Assembly (NCBI GenBank): GCA_016648135.1
Contig: JADDOH010023626.1
Span: forward strand, 1 to 64,000
Direction of reading: 5' to 3'
Source of the DNA: Agrypnia vestita
Taxonomy: Eukaryota; Arthropoda; Insecta; Trichoptera; Phryganeidae
DNA length: 64,000 nt
Positions 46,401-55,400 of the stretch are shown here, piece after piece (the stretch's first letter is position 1; each line of letters opens with the position of its first letter). A program made the position numbers and the translations under genes. The notes under the pieces are model-generated. The model had not been told where the DNA came from. It ran no database searches and was given only the letters and a program-made list of their open reading frames with translations.

Positions 46401-49400
46401 AATACACAGAATGAAATTAGATTAACTGAACTGTAATGTTACTGAACTGCATCCTTTAAAATACCCCATTTATTATACTTTAGTGTTTGAGTTTAGCTCT
46501 TCCAGAAGTATTCATTCATGCTTGCTCACGATGAGGCCTTTATCCTGCCGTGAAAAAAAATTTAACAATATACATATTTTTAAAAATATATTTAACAATA
46601 TACATTCTTTATTTAGGTATTAGCATTAATTACTATTTACATATTAACATTAATTTTATGTATCATTTTCACTAATTTCATATTTAAAACATAAAACAAC
46701 TCTAATATTTATTTAACATAAGCTGCTTTTCACCATCTTATCACATTAGTATTAAATTACAATTATTTTATTCATTAGTATTAATTATTGTAGTGTTTCA
46801 ATTTTTTTCTTTATCTTTGTAAATGTATTTATCTTTGGTTTACTTATTTTTATAAATGTGGTTGTTTTATTTCATTTTAAAATGTGTACAAAAATAGGGC
46901 TAAAGTTTTGTCTTTGGTATAATTTTTTTTACAATATCAAGGTCAATTCTGTCCATACAATACACACTTACCTGAAGAAAATATAAAACTAAAATAGTGG
47001 GTTTTTTAACATAGTCCACAATTTATATCAATGACTCATTTATGCAAACATTATGTAAGCTTTTTGATAAGGTACATATTTACTTGGCATAAAAATTCAA
47101 CTTCGTGGTGAAATAGATCATAAGGGCCTAATATTTTAATGCTCTCAGCAACGCACCCAAATGTGATTTAATTATGATTTTATTGGATATAATTCTGTTT
47201 TTATTTTAAAATGTTTTATCATATAAATATACATTGTACATTTTCAAAACAAATCTTTGATGCCGTTTTCTATACTATTTTTTAGAAATTCAATTATGTA
47301 TTATATTTTTGCCTTGACAGAAAAATTACAGATAGTTTTGGATTTGAATATAAATCTCAAATCAGTTAATTTGCGCTACTTCCTGAGGGAAATCCACATA
47401 AGTAAAAAATTCAATTAAAACTACCAATTTGGGCTTATTTAACACCATCTTGTCTTTTAACAAATTCATAATATTAAATGCCTTAATATTTATTTTTAAA
47501 AATAATCTCAAAAAAAATTTTGAAAAAAAATGTTGACAATAACAATCGAGGCATGTAATTTGACTAAAAAGTTAAATGCATTCGTATCATGGATAATGAA
47601 GTACATTTACTAATTTTAAACAAAATTCAATACTGCAAGTATTAAATACATATGTTTTTGTTTCCCTATCACAAATTCAGGGTAACGATTCACCTCCACC
47701 TGTTAGGTTTTCCTGCCCTGTTTGCGAGGGATCCTTCAAGTCCATAAAGATGCTTCAAGATCACGTTAATACATGTCTGGAAGCTTCGGTAGACAACGTT
47801 GAATAACTGACTTTAGTAATTATTATGTCTTTGAAGCATAAAGGTTTCAAAACTGACATAGTTGAAATTATTGCTGTTGTTGCAGATACATAGTTTAAAT
47901 TTAGAATAACTCTAATTTTTTACTACAATCTGGAACCAGAATATTACTTTTTTTCTAAAATATTAGGTCCTTACATATGAAATTGAGGTTTTGCCGTACT
48001 GGCAAATTTGATCTCAAATATCTTCTCTTTGGCTAGGAATTCCAAATCCAAATTTATACAGCTATTTACTCATGTATTTGTGTTTTGAAAATTATAATTC
48101 ATTTGTTTTTTCCTCAATTGTTTTTTTCTTTGCGTCACTCAGTTTACAAAATGAAAAACTTGAAATATCGCGTTATTTACGAGTACGAGTTCCACCGTGG
48201 CACCAGTGCTGCAGAAACGGCTCGAAGGATTAATGATGTGTATGGCGACGGTGCCGCAAAAGAAAACACAGTGCGTTTTTGGTTCCAACGTTTTCGTTCT
48301 GGAAATTTCGACCTGCAGAACAAGCCCCGTGGACGGCCGGAGACCAAAGTTGATAATGAAGAATTGAAGGCTATTGTGGAAGCGGATCCATCGCAAACCA
48401 CATCCGAGTTAGCTGCAGGCTGCGGTGTTAGTGATAAAACTGTTTTAATCCACTTGAAGCAAATTAGTAAGGTGAAAAAGCTTGAATGGTGGGTACCTCA
48501 CGAATTGAGTGAAGCAAATCAACAAACGCGCGTTGACTGCTGCGTTGCATTACTCAACCGGCACAATAATGAAGGGATTTTAAATCGAATCATTACCTGT
48601 GATGAAAAGTGGATCCTGTACGATAATCGGAAGCGCTCATCGCAATGGCTGAACCCTGCCGAACCAGCCAAACCATGCCCCAAGCGAAAATTGACTCCAA
48701 AAAAGTTACTTGTGAGCGTTTGGTGGACTAGTGCTGGTGTCGTTCACTACAGCTTTCTTAAATCTGGCCAGACGATTACGGCAGATGTCTATTGTCAGCA
48801 ACTGCAAACCATGATGGAAAAGCTAGCTGCTAAACAACCGAGGCTGGTTAATCGCTCTAGGCCACTGCTGCTTCATGATAACGCTAGACCACACACTGCA
48901 CAACAGACGGCTACCAAATTAGAGGAGCTTCAATTGGAATGTCTAAGACATCCACCGTACTCTCCGGACCTTGCCCCAACAGATTACCATTTTTTTCGAA
49001 ATTTGGATAACTTCTTGCAAAGGAAAAAATTCAACTCCGATGGGGCAGTCCAAACCGCCTTCAAAGATTTTATTGATTCCCGTCCGAATGGTTTTTTTAG
49101 TAAAGGGATCGATGAAATACCTATGAGATGGCAAAAGTGCATAGATAGCAATGGTACATACTTTGATTAAATAAATATATTATAATAAAAAAAAATCGGC
49201 TTTATGTTCCTCCCATACTAAACGTCAATTTCATATGTAAGGACCTAATATTTGGATAATTTTAATTTCCCAATAATATGTGTAACATTTCATTCTCTCT
49301 TCATTTGGGCAAAGGGTTTAACCCATTATGATCACGTATTGGAGATCATAGTCATTCTATTAAAGCTTTTTAGTTGCATATTCCAATTGTATACAGATAA

Positions 49401-52400
49401 ATATTTTTTTTATTTTCTTAACTCTTAGTGTTAATGATATTTCAATTACTATTCAATAATACAGTAAAACCCCGTTAATTCGAAATTCGCCGTAACTCGA
49501 AATTTCTCAAACCCCAAAATGTTAATTTCATAGTAGATTAACCCCAATACTTTGAAAACTCTGGTAATTCAAAATAATTTTTAGCCCTTTGTGCATTAAA
49601 TCAATACATTATTTCACACAATTTGACATTTTTTTTGAAATTTCAGAAAATACTTCCAAGTTTTTGCGTGTGAGACTAAAGACGTACCACTATAACTTGG
49701 CGTGCGAGGGAGGGCGTCCCTGTCGCATAACAGAAGTTGTCAGGGTGTAAATATATTACACAATACATACTGTACAGAATGTCTGGTGACTGGTGTCGTA
49801 TTAAATACAGGAATTTGGTCGGGCAGCACTAAGAAACCATGCAGTAATGGCGGCCGTTCTATCTGTCGAACTGTCAGACGCTAATATCGGTCCATTATTC
49901 GCTTTTTCTGCTTCGCAAAACTTTAATACTTCATTGGCAATTGTTCTTGCACCATCCCGGACTGTTTAGGATGTTTTGGACATAATAATTCAGTGTATAT
50001 TGGTAATCAAGATGTCACAGCTCCCGACCAAATACAAAATTGAACTAAATGACAGGGCGAGGGGTTACCGCCGGGTGCGGGCGGGGCGGGTTTTAGTTCC
50101 AAATTCGCCGCACGCCAAGTTACGTTGGGCAAGCAATATAAGGTCTCGTTCAGACACGCAGGAATAGTGCGATTGCAAATCGTGCGTTTTAAAATGCGCA
50201 GTTTGTGTCATGAGTTCAGACAGTCGCGGTTAATAAGCGATTCGAAAACATCAGTTTGACAGCTCCGGTGCCGTTCTCCATCTTTGAATATCAGAGATAT
50301 GTAAATTCGCTTATTACTTTGTGAATGACGGCTGTGTTCCATGGCAAGACACATAAATATCATTTTGTCAGTTCATTTTTGGTGAATAAATACCTACTTA
50401 CCTAAAACACTCTTTTTTTCCAACGTGTCTTCACCATTTCCAAATATCTCCTTCCAAGCTTGGTTCTTGGCAATTTAATTTGAGTAATCCTCATATTGAA
50501 GATTCCACATTGCAGGTCTTTTCTCCACTTCATTAATAAAAAGTTCAGTGTCCAAGCGATCCATAACGAGTTCACGCGTGCTCCTGTTGTGACAGGAGCA
50601 TGCGGGCGCCGTGCGATTCTATTTTCTAGCATTTGAGTGGCGGGCACCGCGCAGTCTGATTAACTACGCGGGCATGTCTGAATGATTACATACAAACCTA
50701 CATAAATAAGACCCGCGCGGATAAACATAACCTTAATATGTCAATATCAAGTACTTCGGTAATAGAAATGTCGCAATCTTTGTATTAGCATAATAAATAT
50801 TCATCTGTATTCTGAACTAAGCAATATTGCTATTTCCTATATCTTGACAGTTATTGTATAACATTGTGATGCTGTTTTTTTTGACATTTTATGTTTGACA
50901 TATTTGAAATGAATGAAATCAATCAATTAGAAACCTCATTATTCGTAATTGTGAATAACAAGGTTTTTTTTACGCATTAGAGCTTTCTGATTGATTGAAT
51001 TCATTAATAATAATTTCAAACATGTCAAACTTAAAACATCGAAATTAGCGGCAATACAATGTTATACATACCTGTCAAGATTGGGATAATGATCTGATAT
51101 ATCAATATTGCTATTTTCAGAATAGCACAGATTGCATTTTCAATATATATTTATCGCGCAATAAATCAATATATTGCAAATAAAAAGCAATAATTTTTTT
51201 AACAAGTTATAAAAACTAATAATTGTGTGGAGTGTCCTTTATGTATTTCGCGGTACCTTGTGGAATGCACTTTATCTGTACATTTTATTTCCCTAAAATT
51301 GAGGAATCTTACGCATGCTTTCTTCAGTTGGCTGCCGTAATATGCGCAGATAATTTTAGTTTTCACTCACTTCACATAGTTATCGCGTTTAAAATTGTTT
51401 TTGACTTTTTTAAATTCCGTTTTGGTATGTGTTTGTCTTGTTAAAATGTTTAATTTTCTTTGTAAGAAGTTATTACTGACTTATCTTATTATTTCACGTA
51501 TTTGTGGACGATTGTATTTCTAATAACTATACAGTGTGTTGATCTAAGTCAGAAAAAAGGCGAAATCGAAAATTACAATCGAGTGAAGATTTAAGAAGCC
51601 TTCCATTAATTCAAAGATATTTCTGAACATTTTCTATCACGGGAATGGAAACATAATGAAATTGAACAAAGCATTCAGATTTTTTTCGCAAATGAGAAAA
51701 GCAAATATGTCGATATTGGATACTTTAATTAAAGAAATGTCGGGATCTTTGCATTAGCTTAATAAATATTGGGCTTTCGAAATGATTTCTTGAAATATGC
51801 AAAACATACACATATTTTTCACAAAATTAACAGCATTTTTCGTGAGTTTTCGCAAATTTCGCAATCGCATTGCAATTTTTTTTCTTGAATTTCGAATTTA
51901 GGGGATTCCGCATAATTCAAAATATTTTTTTTTTTGGATCCCTTGAATTTCAAATTAACGAGGTTCTACTGCACTTGGTATATTTATTAGTTTTATAATA
52001 CCTACGTACATTTCTTATATAATACGTACAACTTCCACAAAAACTTAAATATTATTATGTATCGTTAAATAATTTTAGAAAGTAGGTATATTAAACAATT
52101 CTAACAAAAATATATTTTTTGGGTTATGAAAAAAAAAGTACAAGGGTGATGGTCTTCTTCCAAACCACAGTTGTAAAAGTCGATTTTTAGATAAAGTTAC
52201 CATATTTTGTTTGTAATTATTTTCTAAAATAATCTTAAAAAGCAAGAATCTGTTTATAAATGACAAAGTACATCTCTCCCTACCTACAACATAAGATTGC
52301 TGTTACATTCTTTTTTTGGTAAAGGGTTTTCTTAAATTCTTCTCAAAAATAAAAAATGACATTTGTGTAAGTAAAATGAAATGTAGACCTCTTTCTATTT

Positions 52401-55400
52401 AAGAAAGAAAATTGTAAGTATGTGTAAGTTGTGCCTACGAGGCACACTGCTTCGTTGTGTTGGTGTTTATACCCGTAAATACCAACACAAAAAAACAATG
52501 TGCGTTATACGCACGACTTACACATACTAATTTTATTATATTTCTTAAATGGAAAGAGGTGTACCAATGTTTATCTCGATTAACATTTATTGTAACACTG
52601 AAATTAGCTATTGATGTTTTGCTGATTTTGTGGTATTTTTACTAAAACAAAAGGTAACTGACTTGTTGATTATTAATCCAATTAGTGTACATATATAAAT
52701 ACATTATGAAAAATGTTTGTTTAATTTATTCAAAATGAAGTTAAAAGTGAAATATGAAATAATATTATTGTATTACTGTTTTTTTTCTGAAATAAAAAAA
52801 AATCGTTAATAACCGCATTATTTATTTATTTTTACAGGGATTTGGTTTGTGTGTAATAATATTTTAAACAATTATTGTGAGTAACTTTGTGAATATAAAT
52901 AACTCTTCATATTAGTTCAATTAAAATCCATTATTTTTTATGTTTGACATGAGATTTTAGTGTTGCTTAGTGATAATGAATAGTTTATTTCTTCTCATTT
53001 AATCACCAAACATTGTGGTCAATTAACTTAAGAATGTGTGGGATCTTTTCCTTTATTTCTTAGTGATTTTTAATGCTAAAAGACTAATCTGTGTTTTAAA
53101 AAGTTTGATAATTACCTAAGGGGTTAGGAGCATGCTGGGAGCCAGAAATTTAGGTAGATAACTTAACAAAGTATATATTAAACTAATAGTTGATTGGGAA
53201 ACATTTGGAAAAAAAAACAAAATGCCTGCATTATGTCCATTCTCGTGGAGCTCCACCGCCGTAACTGAGATGTAACATTCCAGTGCACAATCCGTCTGAG
53301 ACAAAAAAGAAGATCATGTACTTATTAACCCCTTCATTGCTAACACTGCGCGATGTGCATTGACGCGATGATAATATGATCGGCACACAAGCACTGCGCT
53401 AGGTGCGTTGGCCCGTCTTTAACCAAACTTAAAGGCGTGGAGCACTGTAGTTTTGAGTTGTTTCTAGACTCAGCACAAGGCGATTTGTCACTCTCCTTTG
53501 TCAAAAACAAAAGGGTTAAGAAATTAAACATCTATAATGTAGCACGTCCAAGTTGAAAAGCTATTTTTGTGAAATTAGGAGTAGTTTAAAAGAAATTAAC
53601 TTAAAATTTATTAACAATTTTTTTAACAGTAACACATCTTCTTTTGTGTCTCGGACAAACATGCACCGGAAAATGATGCATTTCAGCCACGGCAAGGGAG
53701 TATTATAATATGTATCTTAATAAGTGTCATTAAAAAATTAATCATTTTCAATTTCTACCTTTAGGCTCTCAGGGTGGTGTAACCCCTTAATATAAACATC
53801 TTTGTATTTATATTGATTATTAAAAGTTACTTGCTATAAAGTTAAGCGCTTCAAGTATTAATAATAGTTAATTTTATCATAAATAATCAATTACTCGACT
53901 ACATACTTACGCAATGGTACCAGTAATATTTGCTTCTATAATACATTACTTATCCAGGTGTACTAGGTATTGATATTTCATTACAAAAATCATTTTATGG
54001 GGAAACAGATCAATAGCATAAATATAGTAATAACCAGGCCTTTAACTTTGTAAATAGGAGAAAGCTTTAAATTTATATGCGTCCAATAAAAATAGTTTTA
54101 AAAAAAAATGCTATTTTTATTGGATGCAGTGAGGTTAATTTTTTCAAAAACAATCAACCTGCTTTCACACAAAAATCATAATAATCGCCTTCTGAAAAAT
54201 TTATTGATCATACAAACTCAATTATAAAATAAATAAAAATCTTTGTAAATGTAAAATTCCAAAATTTCAAAAATCTATTCTTTTTGGTTATTTTGTAAAT
54301 TGGATTGTTTTACCTTAGTTTGCTTGAATTGATGTTTTATCTTAGTTTGAGTTTTGTGTAGCAGGCTACTTTCTGCATAACTAGATTCAAATAATATCTG
54401 GCTTCCGTTTTACTAATGCTGTTAATTCTCTACATATTTAAAACTTTACCATTCGGTAAAAGGTTTTCTATGAGAGGAGAGAGAATATTCCAATCTAAAA
54501 TATTTATTTTATATACGGATAGATGGAAATCGTTTAATAAACATGAAAAAATTTCTGGTCCTGACAAAATGCTATGTGATTTCGTACATTTATTTTCTCT
54601 ACACATGAAACTAAAAACGCTTAGTTTTAGAAGGTTTTGCATCTCTGATTGATCTCAAATGCGAATTCTGTGATGAATTTTTAATTCATTTAGAATTTTC
54701 ACATATCGCATCTATTCTTATATCTGTAAATGAATGTATGTATTCAGGGCTTAAAATAAATTCGCTTTGTAAAATTTATCTCGTGTCATTTCTTGAGTTT
54801 ATTTAAAAATTTTGTTATTATTATTTTGATTATTCGACACTGAAAATCGGCAACCATGATCGGATCGGGATCCCAAATACTTTTGTGGGTTTTTTTTGTT
54901 TATAGAGCTGAATAGCAATTAACAACAATGCCTTGCATTTTTATATCAGAAATTTTAATAAAATGCTAATTATTAATCATTGCATTAAAGTTTTTGTAGG
55001 CGTTTTTCCAAGCATCAATCAGTCAATGCAGTAGATTTAGTAGTAGTTTTTATTACTATATTAAGTTGATGAAATACAGCAAATATTATTCAAAGCTATT
55101 TTCATTATTTGAATGTGACATGAACATAAGTTTTAAGTACTTACTAAAAGCTCTATAAACATACACAATTAAACATACAAAATAAAAAATGTTGATCAGT
55201 CTCGATAATCCCGATAATCTCATCCTATTTTTCTGTTCGGGATTGATCTCGTAAAATGCCTCGAGATCTCGCGGGATCGGGATTGCATTCCCTAGTCAAG
55301 AGCATATTGAAGGAGAAAACATAAAAAATATTTTGGTCCTTATGGTTTCATGTTAAACGATTTCCTTTGTACTATACCGTTGGTTTTCACATTAACATAT

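Noticed and set aside
48139..49134. Minus-strand frames within the mariner
   Set aside because: They are shadows of the intact transposase on the plus strand.
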